Part shown: piece after piece, positions 49,096 to 61,968 of the stretch
Position numbering within the stretch: position 1 is the first letter of the stretch
Layout of the letters: each line of letters opens with the position of its first letter
NCBI GenBank assembly: GCA_964017065.1
Contig: OZ024788.1
Coordinates: forward strand, 7,721,202-7,785,201
Direction: 5' to 3'
Source of the DNA: Haliclona indistincta
Taxonomy: Eukaryota > Porifera > Demospongiae > Haplosclerida > Chalinidae
DNA length: 64,000 bases
Position numbers and translations under genes: made by a program
Notes under the pieces: model-generated
Told to the model about the DNA's origin: nothing
The model's database searches: none
What the model saw: the letters and a program-made list of their open reading frames with translations, nothing else

Positions 49096-52000
49096 ATGGC
49101 GTTCGTCGTAAGTCGTATTGCATACAGTGGAGGACGGGGACGTGGAATTCTTGGTTTGGATTTATCAAGGAAGCTCAGAAAACCTGGAGAAGATGCAGAG
49201 GAAAAACTTGGTAACAACTGTCAACTATTGCTGCAATGGACAGGCTTTTGAAGTTTTGATACCATTGTACTGTGTTCTTGCGCAAATATTGACAATATTT
49301 TGCTGTTTGATGGCGTTGACTATTGGACTACTCTACATGTATAATCAAAGTTACTTGGATTTTGTACAACCATTTAGCACAAACCAACTACCAAAATTTT
49401 GGTTGTTTAAAATTGTCAAGCATTCACCAAAATTTTGATCCTCCAAAATTTCTCGCTTTACAGTATCTGTGCGGTGCTAGTCATCAAAAAAGGTTTAATA
49501 AAATCATTTCGGTGGTTGGTGTAGTAGTTGAAAGGGCAAAGTTTGTATGTTGATGTGTCTCTATTCATAGATGTCTCTATCCAATCCTGACCTCTTGGTC
49601 AGGATTGGTTACTGTTCGCGTGAGCAAATGCCCTAATGTCATCGTTCAGGTTATTTAGCGCCTATGCAAGTCTTGACCCCCAGTTAGATCTCTGCCAAAG
49701 AGGAAAAAATAGGAAAAAAATTCAGGCACCCAGGGACAATTTCGCTGGAGAGAAGGTTGATAGATGTGCCAGCGATCGTTTGGCGGTGTGTTAAATTGTG
49801 CTGGAGGCTTCTTTGCAGCAGAGTTGTCCAAGTCGCCGATTCCACAGCTTAATTTAGTGCTGCGAGATTGGTCTCAAAACCAACACTGATTAATTGAAGT
49901 GAAAAAATTGGCGATTAACCGGTTAATTGGATTTCATATTACAAAAACGAAAAAGCGGTTTCAAACATGCAAAAATGTTACAAACAACTAATGTACACTT
50001 AACTCGCTGATAGTCTAAATGAGGTGATTGTAAGTTGTAGTGAAGAAATACTAGTTTGTCTACAAGAAGTTTGCATTGTGCCATCTGAAAAGGAAGGGTC
50101 TTCAGCGCTGGCTCTATCACAAACAAGATAGTGAACATGTGCAGATCGAACACGTAATTATTATAAAAAACTGATATTCTAAAATTGACTTCAATCACTG
50201 AGTTCTAAAAAAACTGGTCGGTTAATCCATTAATTGCATATTGGTCACAGCTTATTACAGGACTAGAAGTCTCTTAGGAAGAAAGCTAACTAAGTAAAAA
50301 AACATTGCTAGGATAACCATGTGGCATCGGTGCGATAGGATAGCAGCCACATTACGTTTGAATGTAGTTTGAGGAGCGTTTGGTTGATTTTATGGTGTGG
50401 CCGAGATCATAGATATGCTGTTTCTGTGGGACTGTAACTGTCCGAGTATACTTCTGTGCTCGGTTATACAGCTGGAGAGCCTGTTTTTTTGTGCGTTCGG
50501 AAGCAGTACTATGATGGGTATAGCTATCTTAGTCTTAGAGTACTGCAAGCACAAACATGGCCAAGTAGTATGCGGCAAAATATCTCTAGTTACCAATCCT
50601 GTACATGAGGTATTTATCTATGCTCTATTTTACAGTCCCATTTTATTGTATCGCATTTCAAATGTCTATTGAAGTATATCTCCCTGTGCAGATCTCTCAA
50701 AGAACAGCCATGTTGAAAGTTCCAAAAGTCAAATGAGGGTTCTCTTTGTTTTGTATGACTATAGAGCTAATCCTGATGCTCCAGGTGGTTTTCCTGAGCT
50801 TTCAGTTAAAAAAGGTATTATTTGCCATTTATACTAACAAGATTAGAATTGAACACTTAAAGTATTTGTGCACTAGCCTTGTCCCCAGGCTCCACCCCTC
50901 TCGCCTATTTTGTTCCGAAAGAGAGCCTGATCTTCAATCTCACATGACCAAGACAGGTGATTAGTGAGCGTGGGCACAATAGCTCAACATGCCAGCGCTG
51001 ACTGCATGCAGTTTGCCAGTATGATCAATGTTCTATGTGGACAAGGCTTTACTGGTGCCGACTTTTCAGTATACTTTACAAGCTGCCTAGCTTGCTGATC
51101 ATCTGGCACGAAGGCTTGTATGCACGTAAGCATCAAACTGTGCAGATTAGCAGTCTCTGACTGAACAGAGAGTCTGGAGACTAGGCTATTAATGCACAAT
51201 GCATGTGTATTCCTAAAAGACCTTTGCAGTATAATTCATGGGACAACACTAGTCTTGTACTTGTAGTGGCATATTATTGTATACAGTATGACTGAATCTA
51301 TAAAAACAATAAACTGTGGTTGTTTGTGCTTTAATAAATGTACAGTAAGTTCGGTAACTGTAGCAAATACTCTCACACACAAATCATAGATTACATACCC
51401 AATAAATCATCCCAATACATATTTCAAATCTCACGGCAAATCTCTGTTGTAATATTAATACAGTAATTACTTCCTCACACTGAAATCATAGACTACATAC
51501 CCACGATAGGGAACAGTAAATCATCCTAATACAAATTACACAGCCAATCTCTGTTGTAATATTAATACAGTAATTACTTCCTCACACTGAAATCATAGAC
51601 TACATACCCACGATAGGGAACAGTAAATCATCCTAATACAAATTACACAGCCAATCTCTGTTGTAATATTAATACAGTAATTACTTCCTCACACTGAAAT
51701 CATAGACTACATACCCACGATAGGGAACAGTAAATCATCCTAATACAAATTTCACAGCCAATCTCTGTTGTAATATTTAACCCGCAGGCGGCGTATAGCT
51801 GACCTGCTGCCGAGTGTACCTTGTAGCTTGGACTTATTTTTAGGAACAATAGCATTCTTACTATGCTTTTACACTAGCAACTTCAGAACTGGGCCGACTG
51901 GTTTAACTTTATTTTCAAAGGTACTTGGGAAGTGCCAGTTGAAGTACTACTATCAACCTTTACACTAGTCCCTTGCCCAGTTCTAAAGTTACTACATTGT

Positions 52001-55000
52001 AAACACACTATGAGATCTGTAGCCTTGGTTTGTATTAACAAGTGTGTTTAACAAGCGACGGGCAACTATTGTTGCCTAGCAAGTTTGACATCACAGAAAG
52101 TGGGCGTCAATTCAAAGATAGGTTATTTTGCCTGGTGGGCAAATGGCTAGGGCCTGAGGCCCTGCCTAACAGAGCGATGGCGCGAAAACCTAGGTCTCCT
52201 AGGTCCTCTTGACATGAAAAGCAGCCAAAGACTGACTAACTTTGTCAAACGGCGTTTTTTTGCTCCAGTGAGTGATTCTACCACATGGCAGTTGGTAGAT
52301 TGTCAAGTGGGCGTAGCTAACTGCACTCGTGACAACAAGCCTGCATGTTGTACAAGTTGATTTTGTGTATGAACAGTGATCACAGCACTAGTTTGTACTT
52401 GTAATGGTTACAAAGGGTAAGGAAATGAAGGCTAAAATTGTTTTCCACACTTGGAAGGTTAATAGTACATTGACAAACAATCAAATGGCAACAAAAAGTG
52501 TCACTTAGACGTACCAAAAAGACAAGCAAACTGAATTCAAGACAAGTGAAATTGAGATCATTGCAAGTATTCTAGCTGTTGAACTTACACTGAAACAATT
52601 ATTATTGTTTGCAAAGCTAAAAACCACTCACCTCTGACATATTATTTAATTATTTTTTTTACAGGTGATTTGCTGGAGTACTTGTCTGAACATCCTGAAA
52701 ATGAGCATTGGTGGAAGGCGAAGAATGAAGATGGAGAGACTGGGTATGTGCCAGCTTCATATGTTCTTATCAAGGAAGAACAGGTGAATAATGCCCAAAT
52801 AAATATGTCGTTTCAAAACGTCATATGAATAGTTTTTTTTCATCAAAACATCACATGAATATTTTTTTCAGTAACTATCTGTAATACCAGAAGCGTATAA
52901 GGGAAGGAGCGTTTAACTGTGAATAACGTAGTCTAATGTCCTCCACTTGCTGGCCGCATAAGATGACGCCATGGCTCTGGCTGAACTATCGCTTGTTTTA
53001 GCTGGAAACCGACAGGAAGAAGCATGGATGAATGTATACGTAGGAAATAGCAAGCCACAATAAGGAAAGGCCCAAGTTTCATGTAGCAACAGCGCATGGC
53101 GGCGGACTTTAGATTCACATGAAGCACATGAATAATATAAGAGAGAGTATCCAACTCCGTCAGGGACACTCTCGGGAAAGTAACGTGACCAGCACACGGG
53201 CTAATCGACATAATCTGATGTCAGGAGCACATAAGGGGAAGGAGCGTTCAGCCGCGATTTATCCAGACGTTTTGGAGTTGGATACTCTCGATGAAACTGC
53301 TGTAAGCGTTGCAACACTTGCTTGCTGCATTTCATGTAAGCTACAGTCGTGAAAACACTTAAAACGCACAATTACCTCCATCAACTATAGCAATATAAAT
53401 ATTGTTTTTGAAGGAATCTGTGCAGCAGTAGGTGCCATCAGGCTTTCTTTCTGTTTAGGCTAATGCAATAGTGCTATGTTTAAAGTTGTCTCTTGAAGCT
53501 AGAAGCACTATACTGAACTTGTTATATGAAATAAAACTTTCATTATTATTATTATGTCACATTCAGCCTCTGCCTTGGCTAGCAGAGTCAGCTCTAGAGA
53601 ATAGAGAAAGAGAGCGCAAGGAGAGACTACACAGACAAGTACAGCAGCAAGCATTTAGTGAGGGTAAAGGGTTTGGTCCTGCTCCTGCTACTAAGAACGT
53701 CCAGTCAACTCAGCCATATGTTTATGTGTCAGCTTACAACAGGTAAGAATCTCATTTTAAACCTTCTCTGCATACAAGGACAATTTCAGCTTTTTCATAC
53801 TGCTGACTTGCATTTAAGGATGTACAACTATGGAATTATCAGTGCCTTGCTGGAAACGTTATCTTTGCAGTATCATTTTATGGGCTCAATTACTTCTAAG
53901 AAATCCATTAAAGTCACTTGCTCGCTGTCATAATATCAAGATGGTGACTCCCAACTAAGGCAGATGTGTTAGATATCAATTCTCAGTTTTTGAAAGGAAT
54001 AGAGGGTGAAGTATTACATAGGAATTTATGTGTGCAGCTGTCCAGCTGCTGATTAGCATTTATGGGTATGAAGTTTACTCTAGGAAACCATACCCATAAA
54101 TGAGGGTATGTTTTACTCAAAGAAACAGTAACAACGGCCTGAGCAGCGGATATATTTTGTGTTACTACCACTGCGCTATTTGGAGTCTTGTGCTCCTTGA
54201 AATGATGGTGCTACCAATGGTTGCAATTGTTCATCACTCACAGAATATGCATTTTCGAACGGAGGCGTAATCTATAATATTATGGGTCCTTTGTTGTTTT
54301 GTGTATTATTGTGACATACTGTTATAATGTAAAATTCTCGGTCAGTTCGCAATGCAGCACGCTACAGTAAAGGACTGCACTTTCAGGTGCTTTTCATACC
54401 ATATTGCATTGTTGCACCATTGCCAGATTACACTAGGACTTGTCATCTCTTTCAGATGCTCCAAAAATAAAAATTGATGCTTTTGATAGGATCACTTCTT
54501 GTTGTGGGTCTCAGTTCTTCAATTTTTATTAACTACCAGTACAATGGGAGTTAAATTTCATTTAGAGCCCCGGTGCTAATCTCGTGTTCTCCAGTGCTAA
54601 TATTTCTTCCTTCCCTAAAGTGCTGCCTATTTAAATTACAAGAAACAAATTCTCTTTTGATATCTCTCATAGTGACTAATGGGTTGGATACCAGTGCTAA
54701 ATTAAATGCAGCATGCAAGTCTGCACACATTTGTACTAAACATTACGTGCACATATGTGCACTACACATGTGTGCACTACACATGTGTGTACTACACATG
54801 TGTGCACTACACATATGTCTGAGAGTCGACTCTGGCGAAAATAATAAGTCTAAACTAGATGGCTTGGATACAGCAGTTTTCCTACTTCTTCCAATAGTAA
54901 AGCGTAGACCTAGAGCGTCACCTCATGCACTAATGTGTGAAGTCTTTGATCATCCTCTATCGTGTGAATAAGATAACAATGCCTTCTCACATTAGTGCAT

Positions 55001-55259
55001 GAGGTGACGCTCTACGGTCTACGCTTTACTATTGCAAGAAGCAGGAAAACCGCTGTAGCAATTTGTTTGATAATACAAATGTAGGTTGTTTATATACTTT
55101 CTCTGCTTATGTAGGGAAAGTCAGACTAAAAGCAACGGTGGAGGCACCAGTGAGTACTACTGTGAAGTATGCAACAAGAGTTTCAACGGCCCTAAACCCT
55201 ACAAGGCTCACATGTTTTCTAAAGCTCATAAGGAAGAAGTAGAGCTTATGGAAGCATAA
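49096..55259 (+). CDS. SH3 plus C2H2 (U1-like) zinc-finger protein
   Basis: Five exons: 49096-49210, 50692-50814, 52665-52783, 53567-53742, 55115-55259; 678 nt, 225 aa. The N-terminus is short and basic with GGRGRGILGLDLSRKL. An SH3 domain follows (~55-115): VLYDYRANPD, ELSVKKGDLLEYL, EHWWKAKNE and TGYVPASYVLI carry the ALYDY-like, WW and PxxY positions that bind proline-rich peptides. A charged helical linker (~125-150, NRERERKERLHRQVQQQ) leads to a C2H2 finger of the U1/Jaz type near the C-terminus (YYCEVCNKSFNGPKPYKAH, with the second His after FSKA), a type that often binds RNA. I do not recognise the family; an adaptor linking SH3 ligands to RNA or a protein partner is speculation. Introns are 0.8-1.9 kb. 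Confidence 0.75.
49386..49466. mobile_element. Fragment of MITE-like family A
   Basis: Carries TTGTCAAGCATTCACCAAAA and CTCCAAAATTTCTCGCTTTA as in family A, but only about 80 bp remains. In intron 1 of the SH3 zinc-finger gene. Confidence 0.5.
51470..51777. repeat. 107-bp tandem repeat (about 3 units)
   Basis: TGAAATCATAGACTACATAC starts at 51481, 51588 and 51695, giving a 107-bp period, with a decayed extra unit to the left (about 51385). In intron 2 of the SH3 zinc-finger gene. Confidence 0.9.
52885..53335. repeat. Dispersed repeat family D, copy 2
   Basis: Shares AGAGAGTATCCAA and GGAAAGTAACGTGACCAGCA with 20740-20835 (inverted). AAGGGAAGGAGCGTT-like sequence occurs at both edges (about 52900 and 53233). 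Intronic in the SH3 gene. Confidence 0.5.
54745..54825. repeat. 18-bp tandem repeat
   Basis: Four copies of GTGCACTACACATGTGT with small changes, partly palindromic (CACATGTG). In the last intron of the SH3 zinc-finger gene. Confidence 0.85.
54869..55057. repeat. Foldback inverted repeat with about 69-bp arms
   Basis: Left arm 54869-54937 and right arm 54988-55057 are near-perfect inverses (AGTAAAGCGTAGACC with GGTCTACGCTTTACT; CACCTCATGCACTAATGTG with its inverse), around a 50-bp loop. Only 57 bp upstream of the last exon of the SH3 gene. Confidence 0.9.
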
Positions 55260-55485
55260 AGAACTATCATAATTATCTTACCTGTGCATATTCCAATATC
55301 ATTACTCTTATTATGTATTCATTTTCAATCAGTATTACTTCCTAGTACATGTGTACTCTACTACCGGATTGCGCTTGTGTCACAAAAAAAGCAATAATTA
55401 TTGTGAAGCCATAATAGGAATGCGCAGTAAAGTACTAGCCCTAGGCTAAAGTTTATTGAAGTTTAGAATAGAGGTCTCGTTTGTC

Positions 55486-58400
55486 ATGGTGGTATACAAA
55501 GTAGCTGTTTTCTTTGCCCTGTTCGTTGCAGTGACGGGTGCTACTGCTGCTTCGTCCGTCTCCTCGTTAAACTTCTTAATCATGGTGATCAATGGGAGTG
55601 AATCAGAAGTCTTGCCAGCAGTAGACCAGGCACTAGATGAAATTAACAATGATCCGGCTATTCTTCCTAATCATCGTCTGGAGTATACGTCAAGATCTAC
55701 TCGGGTAAGCATGATATAAGCCATGCACACAAATAACGTGTAATTATTGTGCTGTTAGTGCGATAGAACCACTGCTCTTGAAAACTTCTTTAATGCTACC
55801 AATGGTGATGATTCTCTTGTGGCTGTTGTTGGATGTGGTTGCTCACCTGCTACTGAAGAAGTGGCTAAAATCAGTCATTTCAAAAACTTACCAGTGGTGA
55901 GTATGTGACTAGTATAACTTCGTACAAATGGCTATAGTCTAGGAAGTGTTGTCAAAAGCATGGCATGGTAGGCTCAATTTTGTGCCTTGATAAGATGCAT
56001 GTTGTGGAATTGCATCGTGTTCTCAGATTGCTGATGATGCAGTGTTTATCATTGATAGGTGATAATTAGCTGAATTTCTTCAAATTTACTGTAAACCTGT
56101 TCATGTGTGCTGAATCTGCTGACATATTAACGGCGCTTGTTGAAATTTTGTTTCACCAAATTCTTCATGTTCTAATGAGAATGTATTCCACAGCATGCCT
56201 TTATTATAGATATGTGCGTAACTAAATACTGACACATTCATGTTATGCAACACATTTTTCACGAGTACATTAAATTTTTATGGAGGTATGTCTGCATAAC
56301 TTATTACTATTACTACTGGGAACATTATACTGAAGATGGTCATTGTGAGCACATAGTGTCTTTCAAAATTTCGTGCCCAATACCTAGCTTCAAATTTCTC
56401 CAGTTAGCTTATTCGATTACTATCGCTAAAATAATAACCTCTGTAGATATTGGTGATATTTCATCCAATTACAATGCAACACTATAGGAAAGACATTTAC
56501 CACACTACCAAGAGGAATTGTACAAACTACAGTGTTGAGATGTTATCAAATATTTTTATTCAGATAGAGATGTTAATATGCAACATCTCCAACATAGCGA
56601 TCGTACTGGTGCATTATTAGGAGCAGTATAGGTCGCTTGTTTTATGTGTACTTGTTAAGCGCATGTTTTGCTGTAGTGCTCGATTACTTACATGTGTACA
56701 TTGAAAAAAAAACATTCTTTATTAGGTGCATCTCACATATTTCTTTGCTGTGGAAATATAAACGCATGTACATACTACTTTAACTTACCAGTAGGTTTTA
56801 TAAGCGCATGCACATAATACTTTAATTTACCAGTAGGTTTTATAAACACATGCACATAATACTTTAACTTACCAGTAGGTTTTATAAACACATGCACATA
56901 ATACTTTAACTTACCAGTAGGTTTTATAAACACATGCACATAATACTTTAACTTGCCAGTACGTTTTATAAACGCATGCACATAATACTTTAACTTACCA
57001 GTAGGTTTTATAAACACATGCACATAATACTTTAACTTGCCAGTACGTTTTATAAACGCATGCACATAATACTTTAACTTACCAGTAGGTTTTATAAACA
57101 CATGCACATAATACTTTAACTTGCCAGTACGTTTTATAAACGCATGCACATAATACTTTAACTTACCAGTAGGTTTTATAAGCGCATGCACATAATACTT
57201 TAACTTACCAGTAGGTTTTATAAGCGCATGCACATAATACTTTAACTTACCAGTAGGTTTTATAAGCGCATGTACATAATACTTTAACTTACCAGTAGGT
57301 TTTATAAGCGCATGCACATAATACTTTAACTTACCAGTAGGTTTTATAAGCGCATGTACATAATACTTTAACTTACCAGTAGGTTTTATAAACACATGCA
57401 CATAATACTTTAACTTGCCAGTAGGTTTTATAAACGCATGCACATAATACTTTAACTTACCAGTAGGTTTTATAAACACATGCACATAATACTTTAACTT
57501 GCCAGTACGTTTTATAAACGCATGCACATAATACTTTAACTTACCAGTAGGTTTTATAAGCGCATGCACATAATACTTTAACTTACCAGTAGGTTTTATA
57601 AGCGCATGCACATAATACTTTAACTTACCAGTAGGTTTTATAAATGCATGCACATAATACTTTAACTTACCAGTAGGTTTTATAAGCGCATGCACATAAT
57701 ACTTTAACTTACCAGTAGGTTTCTCCATTATTCAGTAAACATATCCTATTCATGTTCATGTTCATGATGTACAACTGTACACAATGAACATTTTAACAAA
57801 CTAATTTTATCGATGCTAGCCAACTTTTTCAATACTGACCTCTCCTTTTGGAGCTGGCTACACACCTGCACAGCAGACATTCCTATTGGTCACAACTATC
57901 GCTTAAGCAATGCCTAATTGAGTTGTGTGTTACAGTTGAGTACTCAGAGCAGTCTTGCATAGTAATTGTTAACATTTGCTGCAATGATCATAAACAATTA
58001 AGAGCTGTCAGTGATTTTCCAGGAGCATTGCAAGTATTTTATCATAAAACTACAACGATTGTGTATCATAATAATAGCAGAAATACAAACTCAGAATAAT
58101 AATAATCATGCTGATTCTTGTGAGCTGCAATAGTCAAAAGTTAAGTCATCAAATAAATTTTGACTTCTTTACTCTAAAAAATTTGACATAAACAGGTTTG
58201 CTTGATAAAATGAACAGATTTCACATAACCCTCTGCACATTGTAGTGTTAGCCATTAGGTCCTGGTTAGGAGCAGCTATAGTGCCAACCTGCTAGCTATG
58301 TAGTGCTAACCAGAAGACAGCAGAGTGCTGTGTCAGTCCAAGATGAGCCAGCCATAACTTGAGAACAAAAGCACTTTAGCAAAATCCACAAGTCATTGTC

Positions 58401-61400
58401 GTGCTTATCATGTTCATAACCTTACTAGCACGTATAGTAGAAATGATCGCTTATGGACAGAATGAATGGTATGAAATGAATGACCGACAGAGCAAGGGTA
58501 GTAACCCTTGCGCATGTGCTGAGGGTTAACTATGTATGACACACTTGACTTTGGAATATTATAACAGTCCAGGAACCGTGTTTTTTGTCCGTTACATGGA
58601 GGTTTCCCTAGTTCAATCTGTATTGTTATGTGCATCAGTAATTATTGTTCGTTGTATGACAAGATGTCTGTTTGCTTTATATTAAACAAGGTGTCCTCGT
58701 GACAAATCCATTGATAACACACTGTACATATTTCAGACTATTAGGGTCGGCATGCACTCCCTGTTTCATGTGTAGTGGCCCCACTTGTGGTGTGAGAGAT
58801 TAGGTTGTTCTATGTGTAGTGGCCCCACTTGTAGTGTGAGAGATTAGGTTGTTTGTGTTGTTCTGCCTATGATGGCAGCGGGCTCTCCTTGTGGTGGAGA
58901 GATGTTACCTCGTGTGTACAGGAGACTGACACTGCATGGGGAGTGTCCCTTGCGGTAACTACAACCCTACCTCTTCCGTATTACGGTGTCGGAGGTATCG
59001 GATGTGTGTGCGTGTGCATTTAGACCACAATGATATTGACCACTAGACAATCAACACAGTAGTCTCATTAAAATATTAATATGGCTTCAATGTACAAACA
59101 GATATCATATGCAAGCACATCCGTGGTGCTAAGTGACAGATCAGTGTACCAAAGCTTCTTCAGGACAATCCCTTCTGATAATTCGCTGGTGTCAGGACTT
59201 GCAACCATTTTGGATACTTACGAATGGAGTCAAGTTTCTGTGTTCACTGAGGAACAGCCGCAATATTTGCAAGTATGTCGTTCTTTATTACATGGTTTTT
59301 ACTATTACAAATGTAACTATGTCTATATTTCTTCTAAGCTAACTCGACTGTTGCAACTGGATTCAAGAATTAATATAAGTTCTCGAATTGCAGTGCATTG
59401 GAATGAACTATTGAACTATACTCAGTTTGCTGACTCGGTACTGCATATATTGGTAAGTTTAAACAACATACTAACTTCTAGCTGAGACAATTTTTAATAT
59501 AATTTCAGAATGCTCAGCCTCACATATACATTCTAGCTGCAAGTTACAGAACAGAAACATTTGTTCTTTGTTCAGTAAGTATTATCAATTTTTCATGTTC
59601 TCTTCATACTAGCTCTGCTCTACATGTCCTCTATTTTGTATTGAAAATTTGATGTTCTATGTATTTCCATAGGCATATCATAATCAGCAGTTTTATCCTA
59701 ACTATGCCTTGGTATTCTTGGGCTACCATGAGAATGATTGGTGGAGACAGTATTATATGCAAACCAATTGTTCTGAGGCTGATATAATGAGAGTTCTCAA
59801 CAGAAGCCTTGTTCTCCTACCATATCTAGACAATAGTAGTAGTCAAGTTGAGGTAATACCAAAATCCATATAAAAATTTCCTTTAAAAGTAACTTTGTTC
59901 TAATACACTCAGCAAGATGGATTGTACAACGTTTCATCGTATGTGTCCGATGCAGTAAGATCATTAGCACGAGCACTGAACTCATGCTTAATGAATGAAG
60001 AAGTGTCTTCAACAAGCTGTGTAGAAACACAACTTGACTGGAACATAACCTTTACAGGAAACACGGTGTGCTGATACGTACTTGTAGGAAACACTATTGT
60101 TTGTCGTTTGAATAACATTTGTGATGTCTGCCGGTCATAATAACCATGGTATAATTCTTTTAAAACAGGGACTTGTGAGGTTTGATCGTAATGGTAACAG
60201 GCAAGCTTCAAGCAATGTGCTGCTTCAGTATCGCATGAAAGGTGCTCTAAAACATTATGAAAATTATATTCATCCACTAACTATAGATAATGCAACAATA
60301 ACTCAACCAATTGGAATTGTGATGGATAGGCTGGATTTATTTGGAAATGCATCTGAAAGTGACATTTGGCCAGGTATAACTGACTAATAATAATAGTTAA
60401 CTAATTATTAAGCTGTTCAGCCTCACATCAGTACAACTGCATGGTTTGCAATGTAATACAGACTGATGCTTCTCTCCATTTGTAAGAGCAAGCTTTATTG
60501 ACGGTTTGTTTTCAGTAAAATAATTTCAACAACCACTTTCAAAAATACCTACAAAAGGATCGCTATATTATTATATTTATCCTCATTGTGTCTAGATGGT
60601 ATTCCTCCTGATGGCACACCTGTTGTTGTTGTGCATACTTTGAGTGTTGAAATAACAGTTGTTCACTTCCTACTGGCTGGAATCGTCCTTACTTCTGTTA
60701 TAATTTGTTGGGGATTTCAAATTATATTTAGAAAGAAAAAGTAATTCAAATGATTCTTGTATTGTCTAAAGCATAATTATTATACATTACTTAGGGTTGT
60801 CAAGTTGATCAGTCCAAATCTCAATTATCTGTTGCTATTGGGTGTGCTGTTCATGGCAATTTCAACACTGGCATACCCTTCTACAGAATTTGCTTTGGTT
60901 GCAATTGGTTGTACGGTATGAAAATTGTTTATTAGTATGTTTAACCTGTTCTTGTTACTAACAGACGGATAGGTTCTTTGCCAGTTTGGGATATGACATA
61001 GTCATTGGAATAGCTCTGGTAAAAACATTCAGAGTTTACTACATTTTCAAAAATCCATCTCCTACCAAAAGGGTAAGAAAATTTACAGTGCTACAGTATT
61101 CATGTAATACTAATCATGCAGCTTCTGAAAGACTGGAAATTGATGATAATTGTATTAGTTATCACATTAATAGAGATCTCGTTTGCCATTCCATTACTGG
61201 CTGTTGCATTAGTAAATGGAGATATTGCTATGTCACCAAGTATGGAGAGAGAGCCAGTTGAAAACGTGAGTATACAATATAATGGTAATGCACCAAGCAC
61301 AAGTATAAAAAAATATTTTATGGCTGTTTATATCTGAGATGATGTGCATAACAGTCTGTATCAACTTTGCAGGAGCAAGGAGTAATTCAAAACTTCTATT

Positions 61401-61968
61401 CAATAAATTGTGGTCTTACCATGTTCTTTGAAATATTTGTTGGTGTTGCTATTGGCTACAAACTTATCCTTCATGGCATTGGAGTAGTTCTAGCTTGTCT
61501 GATTAGAAAAGTGAAAGTGGACATTTTGAATGACTCTCGTGAAACAGTAGCTATCATCTATTGTTCAACTGTGCTTCTTGTGGTTGCTACTTTAGTTGTA
61601 CTTGCTCTTAATAGTTCTCCGAATCTTGCCAACATAGCTTGGGCTGTTATTGTTTTCTTGGCATCCCTCACTCATCTTGGTTTGACATATGTACCAAAGG
61701 TTAGCGAAGACAGTACAACTGCTTTTTATTATAGGTAATAATTGTCATTTCACAGATGCTCGCTTTATACAAAGACCCTCGAGGTGAAAAAGTTTTTAGC
61801 AAAGTCAATCGTAGCACAATTCACTCAAGTGGAAGCAATCTTGATAATGGTGTAAATTCTGATAATAAAGTGGTCAGCAGGCAACTAACGACTCTAAGGA
61901 ATAAGGTATCTCAACTGGAAAAACAACTAAAAGTGAACGAGGAAGATTTTCAACCACCACACAACTAA
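55486..61968 (+). CDS. GABA-B-like class C GPCR (paralogue 1)
   Basis: Fourteen exons: 55486-55704, 55759-55896, 59102-59272, 59339-59452, 59509-59574, 59673-59852, 59913-60065, 60169-60373, 60596-60740, 60795-60915, 60965-61072, 61122-61265, 61373-61699, 61756-61968; 2304 nt, 767 aa. A signal peptide (VAVFFALFVAVTGATA) leads a Venus-flytrap ligand domain (~25-415; VVGCGCSPATEEVAKISHF, SYASTSVVLSDRSVYQSFFRT, NDWWRQYY). Seven TM helices follow (~430-700), with GABA-B-like landmarks: KLISPNLNYLLLLGV after TM1, FAKTWR-like ALVKTFRVYYIFKN, and LTYVPK at the end of TM7. No mGluR-type Cys-rich linker is present. The tail has a short coiled-coil (TLRNKVSQLEKQLKVNEE), as GABA-B subunits have for dimerisation. 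Ligand unknown; sponge members need not bind GABA. A 3.2-kb intron 2 carries the 42-bp minisatellite. Confidence 0.92.
56640..56790. repeat. Dispersed repeat family E, copy 2
   Basis: Resembles 34960-35110 and runs directly into the first unit of the 42-bp minisatellite, whose CATGxACATAxTACTTTAA core is already present at 56766. The array may have grown from the end of this element. Confidence 0.6.
56781..57728. repeat. 42-bp minisatellite, about 22 units
   Basis: Unit GTAGGTTTTATAAGCGCATG plus CACATAATACTTTAACTTACCA, repeated about 22 times with two main variants (GTAGG with TTACCA, and GTACG with TTGCCA) that tend to alternate in the middle. A minus-strand frame stays open through the whole array and would repeat a 14-residue unit (PTGKLKYYVHALIK). 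It lies in intron 2 of the GABA-B-like gene. Confidence 0.97.
58235..58530 (+). repeat. Dispersed repeat family C, copy 2
   Basis: Inverse of 18090-18530 (see there). In intron 2 of the GABA-B-like gene. Confidence 0.75.
58768..58855. repeat. 44-bp tandem duplication
   Basis: ATGTGTAGTGGCCCCACTTG begins at 58768 and again at 58812; units are almost identical. In intron 2 of the GABA-B-like gene, in a more GC-rich patch (58740-58990). Confidence 0.9.

Noticed and set aside
56775..57728. 317-codon minus-strand frame of 14-residue repeats
   Set aside because: It is produced by a 42-bp minisatellite (a multiple of three) inside an intron, with no other coding signs.
61367..61738. Reading the last GABA-B-like exons as a separate small gene
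   Set aside because: They join in phase with upstream TM exons and end with the family coiled-coil; they are exons 13-14 of one gene.
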